Assembly: GCF_014696675.1 (NCBI RefSeq)
Contig: NZ_JACJQN010000007.1
Coordinates: forward strand, 185,277-249,276
DNA from: Phormidium tenue FACHB-1052
GTDB lineage: Bacteria > Cyanobacteriota > Cyanobacteriia > Phormidesmidales > Phormidesmidaceae
Direction: 5' to 3'
Length of the DNA: 64,000 bases
Part shown: one piece after another, positions 53,646 to 64,000 of the stretch
How the letters are laid out: every line of letters starts with the position of its first letter
How positions within the stretch are numbered: position 1 is the stretch's first letter
Position numbers and translations under genes: made by a program
Notes under the pieces: generated by a model
Databases searched by the model: none
What the model was told of the DNA's origin: nothing
What the model saw: only the letters and a program-made list of their open reading frames with translations

Positions 53646-54068
53646 TCAATCGGGCACTGTCCACTGCGGGTTCCAGACCACCTCCCAAAGGTGGCCGTCC
53701 GGGTCTTGAAAATAGCCTGTGTAACCACCCCAAAACGTCTCCTGGGGTGGCTTGACGATGGTTGCACCAGCAGTGATTGCCTGCGCCATAACAGCATCGA
53801 CTTCTGCTCTAGAGGCCACGTTGTGCCCTAACGTGAGTTCTGTCGAACTGGACGAGCCCTGCATCAGCCCCGTATCATGGGCAATGCTCTCGCGGGGCCA
53901 GAGGGCAAGCCTTAGACCCGCCTGAAGATCGATGAAGACAACGGCTCCATGCTCAAACTCCTGGCCCACAATCACTGCTATGGAGAGGCCTAGGCCATCT
54001 CGGTAGAAACGCAGCGATCGCTCCAAATCATCTACACCAAGGGTGATGACCGTGACGCGTGGTTGCAT
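53646..54068 (-). CDS. VOC-superfamily (glyoxalase/dioxygenase fold) protein
   Basis: A 140-aa protein with two beta-alpha-beta-beta-beta modules. It shows the start TVITLGVDDLERSLRFYRDGLGL and the C-terminal FQDPDGHLWEVVWN, typical of the glyoxalase/bleomycin-resistance fold. The expected metal ligands are partly present (Glu in EVVWN), but the N-terminal His is not obvious, so catalysis is uncertain. It lies 48 bp upstream of bioF on the same strand and 33 bp downstream of glgB. Confidence 0.85.
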   Translation of the reverse strand: MQPRVTVITLGVDDLERSLRFYRDGLGLSIAVIVGQEFEHGAVVFIDLQAGLRLALWPRESIAHDTGLMQGSSSSTELTLGHNVASRAEVDAVMAQAITAGATIVKPPQETFWGGYTGYFQDPDGHLWEVVWNPQWTVPD

Positions 54069-54100
54069 AAGGGGCTGGGTTAACTAACCCTCGGTTTCGG

Positions 54101-56395
<2,295 letters not shown>

Positions 56396-56516
56396 GTTAT
56401 TAAAGGTCCACAGGGGGATATAGACGGTCTATGTAAATTTACTATCTGCGGAATAGAGTAACAAAACTTAGCGATTCCCACAGGAAAATTTTCGCGGATC
56501 TTGGCTTATTTGACCC

Positions 56517-56831
56517 CTACCGTAAGAAAGGGAGAACGGGCCTAAGGAGACGTCTCAACCGTAAAAGTTGGATTAGGTCAGCGATGTCAGGGTTAACAAC
56601 GGGCTCAGTGTTGGGGTCGCGCAACTGCTCTTGTAAAGCGGCGTAGTCTGCGGCGGAGAGCGGCTCTCCGTTAAGGGGCGATCGCGCCTCCGTAATTACC
56701 TCTGTGCGTAAAATTTCTTCGGGAATGTCATCGGGAGGCGGCAGTGCTAGGGCACAATCCCCTAGGACGGCGATCGTCCCTAGACAAGCTAATACGCGGT
56801 ACAGACGGGGCATAGATAGGCTAAGTAGCAT
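56517..56831 (-). CDS. Small secreted protein of unknown function
   Basis: A 104-aa protein with an N-terminal signal (about 1-29; MPRLYRVLACLGTIAVLGDC then ALALPPPDD) that may be a lipoprotein-type or ordinary signal. The mature part is acidic and helical (IPEEILRTEVITEARSPLNGEPLSAADYAALQEQL) with a Leu/Arg-rich end. Similar short proteins occur in cyanobacteria, but I cannot name one. The start may be Met1 or Met7. It is upstream of glgB on the same strand, but 120 bp away. Confidence 0.7.
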   Translation of the reverse strand: MLLSLSMPRLYRVLACLGTIAVLGDCALALPPPDDIPEEILRTEVITEARSPLNGEPLSAADYAALQEQLRDPNTEPVVNPDIADLIQLLRLRRLLRPVLPFLR

Positions 56832-56948
56832 GGCTCCAGTATTACCATAGCCTGCTGAGTCACTTCTAATGGTTCCGTAGGCTAGGTCGGCCTTGTGTTA
56901 GGCTGCATGGCAGATTTGTGTGTTCGTTGTTTTCCCAAGGGAGGTTGC

Positions 56949-57665
56949 ATGGGTTTTCTACGGTTGTTTCCTGTGGGAGTAGTAGCGCCTGTGGCCTTGG
57001 TAGGGCTGCTGGCTGGTCCGGCAACGCTGGTTGCTCGCGCCGATACCGTGCTAGAAGAGGCGGGCACCATTTATCCAGCAGAGTCTACCTATACCTTTGA
57101 GGGCACAGCCGGACAGGTGATGACGATCACCCTAGCCAGCGAAGACTTTGACCCAGTGTTGTCGTTAACAGGGCCTGACGAGGCGGAAATCGCGTCTAAT
57201 GACGATTTTGGCGGCACTCTAAACTCAACCATCATCGTCGAGCTGCCTGAAGACGGTACTTACACTGTGGTGGCCCGGTCATTCTCAGGTCAGGGTGGCG
57301 ACTATGACCTCGTTGTGCGCACCTCTACTGAATTTGAGGTGACTTATGCTGAGGCTGAGGCCCTGGTTCTGGCGGAAGACTACCCCGGCGCCATTGCTGC
57401 CTACACTGAAGCGATCGCAATTGACCCAGATCAGGCCTCGGCCTACCTAGGGCGGGCCCAGGCCACGCTAGGGCAGGTGTATGTGGATCAAGGCGATTCA
57501 GTAGAAGGGCCAGAAGACATTCCCTTAGAGGCGAGAGAGTCAGTAATTGCCGATTTTGAGCAGGCCGCTACTCTCTTTGAAGCCAACGGATCCGAAGACT
57601 GGGCCACTTCTCTGCGAGAGCAGGCCGAGGTGCTGCGCAATGCCGAAAGCCCACAACCACAATAG
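56949..57665 (+). CDS. Secreted PPC-domain protein with TPR repeats
   Basis: A 238-aa protein. A signal sequence (1-30) ends at ARA. About 45-125 form a PPC (pre-peptidase C-terminal) beta-sandwich (TYTFEGTAGQVMTITLASEDFDPVLSLTGPD; NSTIIVELPEDGTYTVVARSFSGQGGDYDLVV). About 130-230 are TPR helices (AEALVLAEDYPGAIAAYTEAIAIDPDQASAYLGRAQ). The ATG at 56949 has the SD GGGAGG; the longer upstream frame is not needed. It is probably a periplasmic or extracellular binding protein. A terminator follows. Confidence 0.88.
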   Translation: MGFLRLFPVGVVAPVALVGLLAGPATLVARADTVLEEAGTIYPAESTYTFEGTAGQVMTITLASEDFDPVLSLTGPDEAEIASNDDFGGTLNSTIIVELPEDGTYTVVARSFSGQGGDYDLVVRTSTEFEVTYAEAEALVLAEDYPGAIAAYTEAIAIDPDQASAYLGRAQATLGQVYVDQGDSVEGPEDIPLEARESVIADFEQAATLFEANGSEDWATSLREQAEVLRNAESPQPQ

Positions 57666-57741
57666 GTAAAACTCTTCAGCAACTTTTCCGGACGGAGTCT
57701 CGTCTTGGTGAAAAGGTGAATGGTAGATGCACCCTGAAAAG

Positions 57742-57773
57742 TCCCACTGGCAATAGCCAGGGGATTTTTTTTG
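57742..57773 (+). terminator. Rho-independent terminator of the PPC-TPR gene
   Basis: TCCCACTGGC and GCCAGGGGA form a stem with loop AATA, followed by eight T residues. Confidence 0.8.
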
Positions 57774-57904
57774 CCCATGCACCTGCTTTGAAAAGGCTCC
57801 TGACCAACGGACCTATCAATCTGAGAAAAAAAAGGGATGCCAGCCGTAGCTCGCACCCCAATGGTGTTCTAGAAATATAGCCAGAAGGCTATTGCTGAAC
57901 CTAG

Positions 57905-58666
57905 TTACGACGACACTTTGCGGTAGGGCACAGCAGTGGCGATGTTGATGTCGCTGGTGGATACGCGAGCGGGTGCCGCACCACTAGCCCCAATGCTGCG
58001 GGCCATACCTAGGAAACCCTGAGGATTGCCAGCGGTAACCTTCTTCTCTTGGGGAACGTAGCGCTTGACTTGAGACTGCCACACAATCTGAGGGAAGCCC
58101 AGTTGATTGCGGTGGTAGGTGTCGTAGCGGGGGTTCTTGATGTGGATGGGGCGCTCGCCTTCGGGACGACCGGGCAGTACTCGGCGCTTTTGGTAAGGCA
58201 CGGTGTTGTAGCCAAAGCTGGTGAGGTACTCTTCGCTATCGAGTAACTCATCGACTAGGCCTTTGATACCCTTGTTAGCCACGACGATAGACCAGGCAAT
58301 TTTTTCGCGATCGCTGTACACATCGCGGCCCAGAATTTTCTGGACGCAGTGCTCAACGAACTTGTAGTTGCTGTTCTTCTCGTAGAAGCTGCTGTAGAAG
58401 GTCGGCGACAGCGCCAAGCCACGAATAAAGTCGCGCACGGTAATTTGACCGTTGCGCAGCTGCGATTCCAGAAAGGTCTGGCGATCGCACTTAAAGGCGT
58501 GGAAGAACATCTGCCGATAGGCTGCCGTAATCAGCGCATCCATGTCGCTGGTATCGTACAGATCATCGGTGGAGAAAATTCTAGCCTGTTCGTCGCCGCC
58601 AATTTCGTAAGCCGCAACGCGCTGATTTTGACTGGACGGGGAATAGTTTAGTAACGGAAGAGACAC
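57905..58666 (-). CDS. cpcG: Phycobilisome rod-core linker polypeptide
   Basis: A 253-aa linker that attaches phycocyanin rods to the allophycocyanin core on the thylakoid. The PBS_linker_poly domain (about 15-170) shows [58 protein letters not shown] and [22 protein letters not shown] basic linker and a short conserved C-terminal segment follow. The ATG at 58666 gives the standard [16 protein letters not shown] start. It is monocistronic. Confidence 0.97.
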   Translation of the reverse strand: MSLPLLNYSPSSQNQRVAAYEIGGDEQARIFSTDDLYDTSDMDALITAAYRQMFFHAFKCDRQTFLESQLRNGQITVRDFIRGLALSPTFYSSFYEKNSNYKFVEHCVQKILGRDVYSDREKIAWSIVVANKGIKGLVDELLDSEEYLTSFGYNTVPYQKRRVLPGRPEGERPIHIKNPRYDTYHRNQLGFPQIVWQSQVKRYVPQEKKVTAGNPQGFLGMARSIGASGAAPARVSTSDINIATAVPYRKVSS

Positions 58667-58810
58667 GTTTGAATCTCCAGAATCTTAGGAAAATTTACAA
58701 ACTTTAAGGATGATCATACGGGAATGGCTGCCGCGAACCTGAGCATCCTGAGCAAATCAACATAGTCCTTAACATTCCACAGGTGTGGACACTGTAGCGG
58801 TTGCTGTGGC

Positions 58811-60211
58811 TCAAGGATGGGTCATGCGGCGGGGGACAATTAGCTGATCAAACTCCGATTCTGAGACGTAGCCTAGGGCCAGGGCGGCCTGTCTCAGGGT
58901 GAGGTCGTGCTCAAAGGCGTGGTGGGCAATCTGGGAGGCTTTGTCGTAGCCAATGGCTGGGCTCAGGGCGGTAACCAGCATCAGCGACTGCTGCACGTAC
59001 TGGTCGATCTTTTTGAGGTTAGGGGTCATGCCAGCGACCAAAAACTCAGTGAAGTTGTGGCAGCTGTCGGCCATTAACCGCACCGATTGCAGCAGATTAA
59101 AGATCATCATCGGCTTGTAGACGTTCATCTCTAGATAGCCGCTAGCTCCGGCAAAGGCCACCGCTGTGTCGTAGCCCATGACCTGCACTGCTACCATAGC
59201 CAAGGCCTCGCACTGGGTAGGGTTCACCTTGCCCGGCATGATCGATGACCCCGGCTCGTTTTCTGGTAGCTGCAACTCCGCAAACCCAGCTCTCGGACCA
59301 CAGCTCAGCAGACGAATATCGTTGGCGATTTTGTAAAGCGATACCGCCAGGGTTTTGAGCACGCCGCTGGCCATCACCACGGCATCGTGGGCACCCATAA
59401 CGGTGAACTTGTTGGGGGCGCTGACGAAGGGCAGTCCGGTGATAGCAGCAATGTGTTCGGCGGCAGATTCAGCAAAGCCTGGCCCAGCATTGATGCCGGT
59501 GCCGATCGCCGTGCCCCCCAAAGCCAGCTCGTACAGCCCTGGCAAGCATCCCTCTATGCGTTTTAGATTGTCGTTGAGCATGCCCACATAGCCAGAAAAC
59601 TCCTGACCTAGGGTGAGTGGTACGGCATCCTGCATGTGGGTGCGACCAATTTTGACGATGTCGCTCCAGGCCTGGGCTTTTGCATCCAGGGCATCCCTCA
59701 ACCGGGTGACGGCGGGGCTTAGGGTGTGAACGAGGGCCTGGGCGGCGGCGATGTGCATGGCTGTAGGAAACACATCGTTGGATGACTGAGACATATTGAC
59801 GTGGTCGTTGGGGTGAATGGGGGTTTTGCTGCCCATCTCGCCGCCCGCCTGCTCGATCGCTCGATTAGCGATCACCTCATTGACGTTCATATTGCACTGG
59901 GTGCCGCTGCCGGTCATCCACACGTGCAGCGGAAAGTGATCGTCGAGGGTGCCATTGATCACTTCATCGGCGGCCTGCACAATCAAGTCAGCTTTTTCCC
60001 GAGGTAGTTTGCCTAGGTCAGCGTTGGCCAGGGCTGACGCTTTTTTGGCGATCGCGATCGCATGCACCACCTCCAACGGCATTCTGTCTTGGCCAATGGA
60101 AAAATAGCGAATCGATCGCTGGGTTTGAGCTCCCCAATAGCGATCGCTGGGCACGGCGATCGCCCCCATGCTGTCAGTTTCCTGGCGGGTATGTGGTGTT
60201 GGTTTGGCCAT
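58811..60211 (-). CDS. fumC: Class II fumarate hydratase
   Basis: A 466-aa fumarase interconverting fumarate and malate. It has the superfamily signature [53 protein letters not shown], and [17 protein letters not shown]. The ATG at 60211 is the probable start; an upstream ATG adds 12 residues. It is preceded by a terminator hairpin. Cyanobacteria use it in the partial TCA route. Confidence 0.96.
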   Translation of the reverse strand: MAKPTPHTRQETDSMGAIAVPSDRYWGAQTQRSIRYFSIGQDRMPLEVVHAIAIAKKASALANADLGKLPREKADLIVQAADEVINGTLDDHFPLHVWMTGSGTQCNMNVNEVIANRAIEQAGGEMGSKTPIHPNDHVNMSQSSNDVFPTAMHIAAAQALVHTLSPAVTRLRDALDAKAQAWSDIVKIGRTHMQDAVPLTLGQEFSGYVGMLNDNLKRIEGCLPGLYELALGGTAIGTGINAGPGFAESAAEHIAAITGLPFVSAPNKFTVMGAHDAVVMASGVLKTLAVSLYKIANDIRLLSCGPRAGFAELQLPENEPGSSIMPGKVNPTQCEALAMVAVQVMGYDTAVAFAGASGYLEMNVYKPMMIFNLLQSVRLMADSCHNFTEFLVAGMTPNLKKIDQYVQQSLMLVTALSPAIGYDKASQIAHHAFEHDLTLRQAALALGYVSESEFDQLIVPRRMTHP

Positions 60212-60285
60212 TGACGGTATTTCCCAGCGCGCTATTCTCCGATTCAACCATAGGGTAAAGCCCCTGAACGCCTTTCAACAGAAAA

Positions 60286-60320
60286 GCTCCGACGACATGG
60301 GTAAGTCGCCGGAGCATTGT
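60286..60320 (-). terminator. Rho-independent terminator of the PEP-CTERM gene
   Basis: AGCTCCGACGAC (about 60286-60297) pairs with GTCGCCGGAGCA. On the minus strand it is followed by TTTTC. Confidence 0.7.
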
Positions 60321-60352
60321 GGGCAATTTTTAAGGCATTGAGACTAGCTGAC

Positions 60353-61096
60353 CTAACCCTGCTTTTTGCGGACTAGCCCGGCGGCGCTGAGGCCGACCAG
60401 CACTAGGGCTGCGGTGGAGGCTGGTTCTGGCACAGTGGTGTTGGGTTCTTCGGGGGTGAGGCCTTTAGCGACGAAGAACGAAGCGTGGGACAGGTCTTTT
60501 TGATCAAAGGTGGCCCAGGTGCCGCTGTTGAAGCTAGTGCTGCTATCGAAGTAGTAGGCTGTGTAGGCGTTACCAGCCTTGAGACTAACCACAAAGGGAC
60601 TGGTCACGGTTTCGGCTAGGCTCCAGGTGCCTTTGCCTTTGCCGGTTTGTACCCAGCTAAAGCCATAGTCGTTGGGGCCAGAGGAGTTTCTGCCGCCTTC
60701 GTATTTACCATCGAACACCCAGCCGTCCCCCAGGGTACTGTCAAGGAAGGCGGTGAGGTTAGCCGCGATGCCGCTGCTGACATCGTTGCCGGATGACGTC
60801 ATGCACTGGCTATAGCTGAGAGAAGACCCTCCCGCCAGGGGGTTACTGGTGACTGAACCGCCAGAACAGGCAAAAGCAGAAGTCGGCTGGCTAGTCGTCG
60901 TTGCAGGGGGAGCCGTGGTAGTGGTCGTCGCAGGAGGAGTTGTGGTAGTGGTCGTCGCAGGAGGAGTTGTAGTAGCAGTGTTGCCATTGCCATTACCGTT
61001 TCCATTGCCTTTATCTTTGGCTGACGCTTCGGGAGCCATTGCTCCTAGCAGGCTCACTAGCGCTAGGGCAAGTCCTATGGTTTTAAACGTTCTCAT
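60353..61096 (-). CDS. PEP-CTERM sorted exported protein with Thr/Pro repeats
   Basis: A 247-aa exported protein. A signal peptide (1-28) is followed by a Gly/Asn repeat (KGNGNGNGNGN), three Pro-Pro-Ala-Thr-rich repeats (about 42-72), a beta-rich globular part (about 75-215) with two Cys residues, and a C-terminal PEP-CTERM tail: VPEP, one hydrophobic segment and RKK. PEP-CTERM proteins are processed by an exosortase and go to the cell surface or matrix. The start is ATG 61096. The DNA holds 24-27-bp tandem repeats at about 60895-60975. Confidence 0.9.
   Translation of the reverse strand: MRTFKTIGLALALVSLLGAMAPEASAKDKGNGNGNGNGNTATTTPPATTTTTTPPATTTTTAPPATTTSQPTSAFACSGGSVTSNPLAGGSSLSYSQCMTSSGNDVSSGIAANLTAFLDSTLGDGWVFDGKYEGGRNSSGPNDYGFSWVQTGKGKGTWSLAETVTSPFVVSLKAGNAYTAYYFDSSTSFNSGTWATFDQKDLSHASFFVAKGLTPEEPNTTVPEPASTAALVLVGLSAAGLVRKKQG
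60895..60975 (-). repeat. Tandem repeat coding the Thr/Pro region
   Basis: The unit GCAGGAGGAGTTGTGGTAGT-type recurs three times in the PEP-CTERM gene, encoding PPATTTT-type units. It could vary in copy number between strains. Confidence 0.65.
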
Positions 61097-61287
61097 GCAG
61101 GGCAAATCCTTCTTAAGTAGGCACTGTAGGCAGTAGCCATAGACGAAAGGGGGCGTTTGCGTCTGATGGTCTCTCCGAGACAGATATAGGTTTTGGGTGT
61201 ACTTCTTTACTAAAACATTCTCCGTAATGGAGTGTGTAGGTCAAATTACGGAGCTTATGAGCGGTTCACCAAGACTTTATAGTGAGC

Positions 61288-62475
61288 CTAGCGGCGGCGC
61301 TGTTTGCTGACCATTTTGCGGGAGAGCCGCAGGTTGATAGCTTCGCGGTCGGCCCAATCTTGCAGCACGCGCAGAAAAATATGTTTGTCTTGGCCCTGCA
61401 GTACGGCGGTTTGGTCGGCGGTTTCAATGCTGTAGGGGTAGCCGCCGCCGATAATCACCTCGCCCCTCACCCAGTTGAGGTATTGAGTAATGTGGCCGCT
61501 TTCCCACATCCACCGGGGCATTTCGAGCCGCACGGGGTGACCGTCGCGGGTGGTTTTGAGATAGGTAAAGGCAATTTGATTGCCGTAGTCGTTGTACTGA
61601 TCCAAAACGCCGCCGCGATCGCACTGAAACACGGCACTGCGATCGCCCCACTCCATCAGCCGCGCCAGCAGTTGGGCGTCGTGAATGCCCTCGGTGGCCT
61701 CTAGCCCATAGACGTGATGCAGCATTGTGGTCAGGTCGCGGGCGTAGGAAGTATCCACATAGCCCACCAGAGGGACGCGGCGGCGATCGCTGGCCTCTAA
61801 CAGCGAGAGAATAGACTGCACGTAGGCAGTTTGGCTCTCCTGGTCAAAGGCTTCGGCAAAGGTGACCACCAGAGCCCCGTCGAAAAATACCAGCGTGCGC
61901 TCAGGGTCTTGGCAAGCGTTGATATATTCCACCAGCCGCGCCACTTCCATTTGAAAGCGGCGAATGTTGACGCGGCGCTCTACGGGCTGAGCCGGGTTTG
62001 GCCCCAGCTCAGCAGGGGTCATGAGGTCGACTCGCACATCTTTTTTGTAGGGACGGGTGGCGCTGTGGGGGTTCTCAAACCAGCCAATTTGCAGCAGTGC
62101 AATCGGGATAGAAATATCTTTGCCAGGAGAGATTTGGGAGCCATCCACCGCAAAGGTGGTGATGTCTTCTAGCACGGTCTGCACCCATTGAGCGCTCTGT
62201 TCGCGGTTCGTCCAGCGATCGCTCATCGGGCCAGATTCCGTGAAAAAGAACGGCAAGATGCCCTTTTCAGCGGCGATCGCCTCTAGGGGGCGGGCTCCCA
62301 CTGGCCCGGATAGGCTGTCTAACTGAGCGAGCTGCCTGGTGTGGGGCAGGGCCGTAAACTCAATCCACGCCCGGTTGTAGGCGTGCATCAGCTCAAACTT
62401 AGCCCGACTGAAGGCGCTAAAGGCGTCTCGCTTTTGGTCGAGCAGGGCTTTAATTTGGCTGGAACTCACTGGCAT
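61288..62475 (-). CDS. NurA-domain nuclease-like protein
   Basis: A 395-aa protein. The N-terminal helical region is followed by the NurA motifs: FAVDGSQISPGKD (metal aspartate), LVFFDGALVVTF and VGYVDTSYARDL, and later segments HDAQLLARLMEWGDRS and the C-terminal IGGGYPYSIETADQTAVL. NurA is a 5'-3' nuclease that works with the HerA helicase in DNA end resection. No herA is in this window, which is common in cyanobacteria. Nuclease activity is inferred from motifs only. Confidence 0.88.
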   Translation of the reverse strand: MPVSSSQIKALLDQKRDAFSAFSRAKFELMHAYNRAWIEFTALPHTRQLAQLDSLSGPVGARPLEAIAAEKGILPFFFTESGPMSDRWTNREQSAQWVQTVLEDITTFAVDGSQISPGKDISIPIALLQIGWFENPHSATRPYKKDVRVDLMTPAELGPNPAQPVERRVNIRRFQMEVARLVEYINACQDPERTLVFFDGALVVTFAEAFDQESQTAYVQSILSLLEASDRRRVPLVGYVDTSYARDLTTMLHHVYGLEATEGIHDAQLLARLMEWGDRSAVFQCDRGGVLDQYNDYGNQIAFTYLKTTRDGHPVRLEMPRWMWESGHITQYLNWVRGEVIIGGGYPYSIETADQTAVLQGQDKHIFLRVLQDWADREAINLRLSRKMVSKQRRR

Positions 62476-62746
62476 AACCCATCCATCGCTGAGAACACCT
62501 GTATTAACGGCTGATTCTAGCGGGTTTGCTGTGGCTTTGTCACGAAGGGTTTTTGAGTAGTAGCGACCGCTGACTCCAACTGCCTACCTGCGATTGATGT
62601 TAGATTGCATTGAATCCGTCTGCCGCTTGGGGCGATCGGGCGCAGTGAAGGCAGAAATGCTGGCTTCAAAGTTCAGTATTCTTCGCCATGTCTGGAGTAA
62701 GAGTCCCTGGGCAGTCTAGAGATAGAGCAATCAACCTCAAAACACT

Positions 62747-62968
62747 ATGGTCCTTAAGCTTTATCTGTTGGCATCGCTGATGGTTTTTCTTCTGGCCATT
62801 AGCTCATTCTTAAATGACCCGTCAAACCCCAAGAGCCGCCTGAGCAGCTGGGCGTTTTTAGGGTTGGCCGTGGTGCTTAGCCCGATTACTCTGCCCAACA
62901 TGCTAATGAAGCGGATGGGCAAGTCTCACCCATCCGCCTCTATGCGCGTATCGTCATCTAGAGCCTGA
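62747..62968 (+). CDS. Small two-helix membrane protein (73 aa)
   Basis: A 73-aa protein with a TM helix at about 3-20 (YLLASLMVFLLAISSF) and another at about 36-53. Residues after about 55 (MKRMGKSHPSASMRVSSSRA) are encoded by a perfect 9-bp inverted repeat and its flank, so the C terminus may be altered or may read through a terminator. I know similar cyanobacterial small proteins only as hypothetical. It faces the chelatase gene. Confidence 0.7.
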   Translation: MVLKLYLLASLMVFLLAISSFLNDPSNPKSRLSSWAFLGLAVVLSPITLPNMLMKRMGKSHPSASMRVSSSRA

Positions 62969-62988
62969 AAGGGTGCTTTCGCTTCAGG
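62915..62988 (+). terminator. Hairpins at the 3' end of the small membrane gene
   Basis: GCGGATGGG and CCCATCCGC form a perfect 9-bp stem inside the last codons, and GCCTGAA / TTCAGGC a second stem just after the stop. They are probable transcript-end structures. Confidence 0.5.
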
Positions 62989-63008
62989 CGCCAGAGATAA
63001 ACCCGGTG

Positions 63009-63827
63009 CTAGTGGTGGTGATGACCGTGATCATGGCTGTGACCGTGATCGTGTCCGGGTAGATGGTGGTCGTGGCTGTGACCGTGGTGACTGTGCACCG
63101 CCGCCGCCTGAGATGCCGCCAGGGAAGGATTGATCGCTAGGGCATCTTCTTCCAGTAGATCGGCAATGTGCTTGTCGGCCCAGGTGGCCGCCATAGCTAG
63201 GAAGTCAGGGCGATCGTTGACGCAGGGCATCTGCACGTAGGTCACGTCGGGGCGCTTGCGGCGCAGCCCTTCGATAATGTGCTCGACGTCCAGCAGGGTC
63301 TCATGGTTTTCGGTGGCGAAGCCGATGGGCATAAAGACCAGAGCGGTGGCCCCTAGATCGATCAGGTTGCGGGCTGCCAGGTCAGCGTTGGGCTGAGTCC
63401 ACTTGATTAGCGGGGTGTCGTGGTTGAGCCAGCCTACTGAAATCAAGGGGTACTTGTAGATCAGGCGATCGCGCACTTTGTCGTAGAGCTTTTGGCTCTC
63501 GTCAATGCCGGAGGTAAAGCCCTTGGCCTCGTGGGGGCAGCCGTGGTTCATCAGCACGATGCCAGTTTGAGAGGGCAGGTGGGCCACGGCCAGGTGGTCT
63601 TTGATTTTTTCTTCGACCATGGTCGCCAGCAGGTCGATATAGTCGGGGGCATCGAAGAATGAAGGGATGTAGCGCATGCCCTGCACCCAGTGCTCAGTGC
63701 CGTCGGAGAGCTTGACCAGCGCCTCGTTCACCTGCTCGATCGCAATGCCGCTGGTAAAGATGGAATCGACCACCAGCAGGGGATAGATAAGGAGTTTGTC
63801 GTAACCCAATGGTGACAACTTAAGCAT
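63009..63827 (-). pseudogene. 5'-truncated ferrochelatase-like gene with a His-rich tail
   Basis: The 272-residue frame lacks the first part of the chelatase fold. The visible part has GYDKLLIYPLLVVDSIFTSGIAIEQ, RYIPSFFDAPDYIDLL, LMNHGCPHEAKGFTSG, and VFMPIGFATENHETLLDVEHII, like the ferrochelatase (HemH/CbiX) family. Its last 30 residues are His/Gly/Asp/Ser repeats (HSHDHGHHHH-like), typical for metal storage or Ni/Co handling. The first residues MLKLSPL are encoded at the junction with the transposase end. As I recall family members, about 100 N-terminal residues are missing; that is inference. It may be a broken gene rather than a functional short chelatase. Confidence 0.75.
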
Positions 63828-64000
63828 AGGTTTCAGATGTCAAGGTAGTTGGTGCGGGGTCGAACGTAAGCCTAGGAGGCTTTTTACGCCGGGCTTTGAC
63901 CGTACCGAGGTCAGCATTGGCTGGGTCAGTGAAGTAGGCAATGAGGTCATGGGCTTGACCCTGTGAGTGAGCGACGGAGAAGTGATAGAGGCCACGAAAG
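63820..64000 (-). mobile_element. C-terminal end of an insertion-sequence transposase, cut by the window edge
   Basis: A frame open at the right edge ends with a TAA at 63820-63822. It encodes FRGLYHFSVAHSQGQAHDLI... and a basic end (VKARRKKPPRLTF), with the look of a transposase C terminus; I cannot assign its family. It overlaps the truncated chelatase ORF by 8 bp, so the IS end lies very close to the chelatase junction. No start codon is inside the window. Confidence 0.6.

Noticed and set aside
60895..60975. Possible CRISPR-like short repeat array
   Set aside because: The repeats are contiguous, in frame and encode Thr/Pro units; no spacers.

Overview
This window is chromosomal DNA from a filamentous-type cyanobacterium. 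The evidence is a phycobilisome rod-core linker (cpcG), an RRM RNA-binding protein next to rpsU, several cyanobacteria-typical DUF proteins (DUF4912, DUF4278, DUF4330, DUF3119, DUF3086, UPF0182), a group-2 sigma factor, and very frequent HIP1 octamers (GCGATCGC). Base composition is fairly G+C-rich outside one island. A Leptolyngbya/Nodosilinea-like lineage is plausible, but this is inference only.

Layout. 1-8.4 kb: a 5'-truncated DUF4912 protein, dihydropyrimidinase, a small conserved protein, a glutamine-riboswitch-controlled DUF4278 gene, lipoate genes (lipA plus a LipM-like transferase), folB and a sigma factor. 8.4-9.1 kb is gene-free and holds five regularly spaced DnaA-box-like sites beside an AT-rich patch, an oriC candidate. 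9.1-17.6 kb: priA, coaX, an M48 protease, DUF4330, bioB, and a divergent TetR / SnoaL-like pair. 17.7-27.6 kb: a CHASE2 receptor kinase, an active/inactive M16 protease pair, the MlaE-DUF3119-DUF3086 lipid-transport-type cluster and murF. 28-37.6 kb: two uncharacterised cyanobacterial proteins, a small Ala/Pro-rich protein, DoxX, purB and a giant Asp/Leu-rich membrane protein. 37.7-45.9 kb: UPF0182, then a tubulin-like GTPase followed by a zinc-ribbon/TM/periplasmic-binding receptor. 46-48.6 kb: an AT-rich island without HIP1 sites that encodes a small 143-aa protein and a membrane NACHT NTPase. 49-62.5 kb: class 3 lipase, small proteins, rbp-rpsU, bioF, VOC, glgB, PPC-TPR protein, cpcG, fumC, a PEP-CTERM protein and a NurA-domain protein. 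The right edge holds a ferrochelatase-like gene whose 5' part appears to have been replaced by the end of an insertion sequence.

Most genes are housekeeping metabolism in single-gene or two-gene units (biotin, lipoate, folate, CoA, purine, peptidoglycan, glycogen, TCA). The best candidates for an undescribed system are the NACHT/143-aa pair, which share a GQ(S/A)GRD motif near their N termini and are nearly contiguous, and the tubulin-like/receptor pair just upstream. Other notable signals are a dispersed 56-bp palindromic repeat that also occurs in frame inside the DUF3086 gene, a 44-bp perfect palindrome centred on a HIP1 site, and an NtcA-type site directly upstream of the glutamine riboswitch. 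No tRNA, rRNA or CRISPR array was seen.
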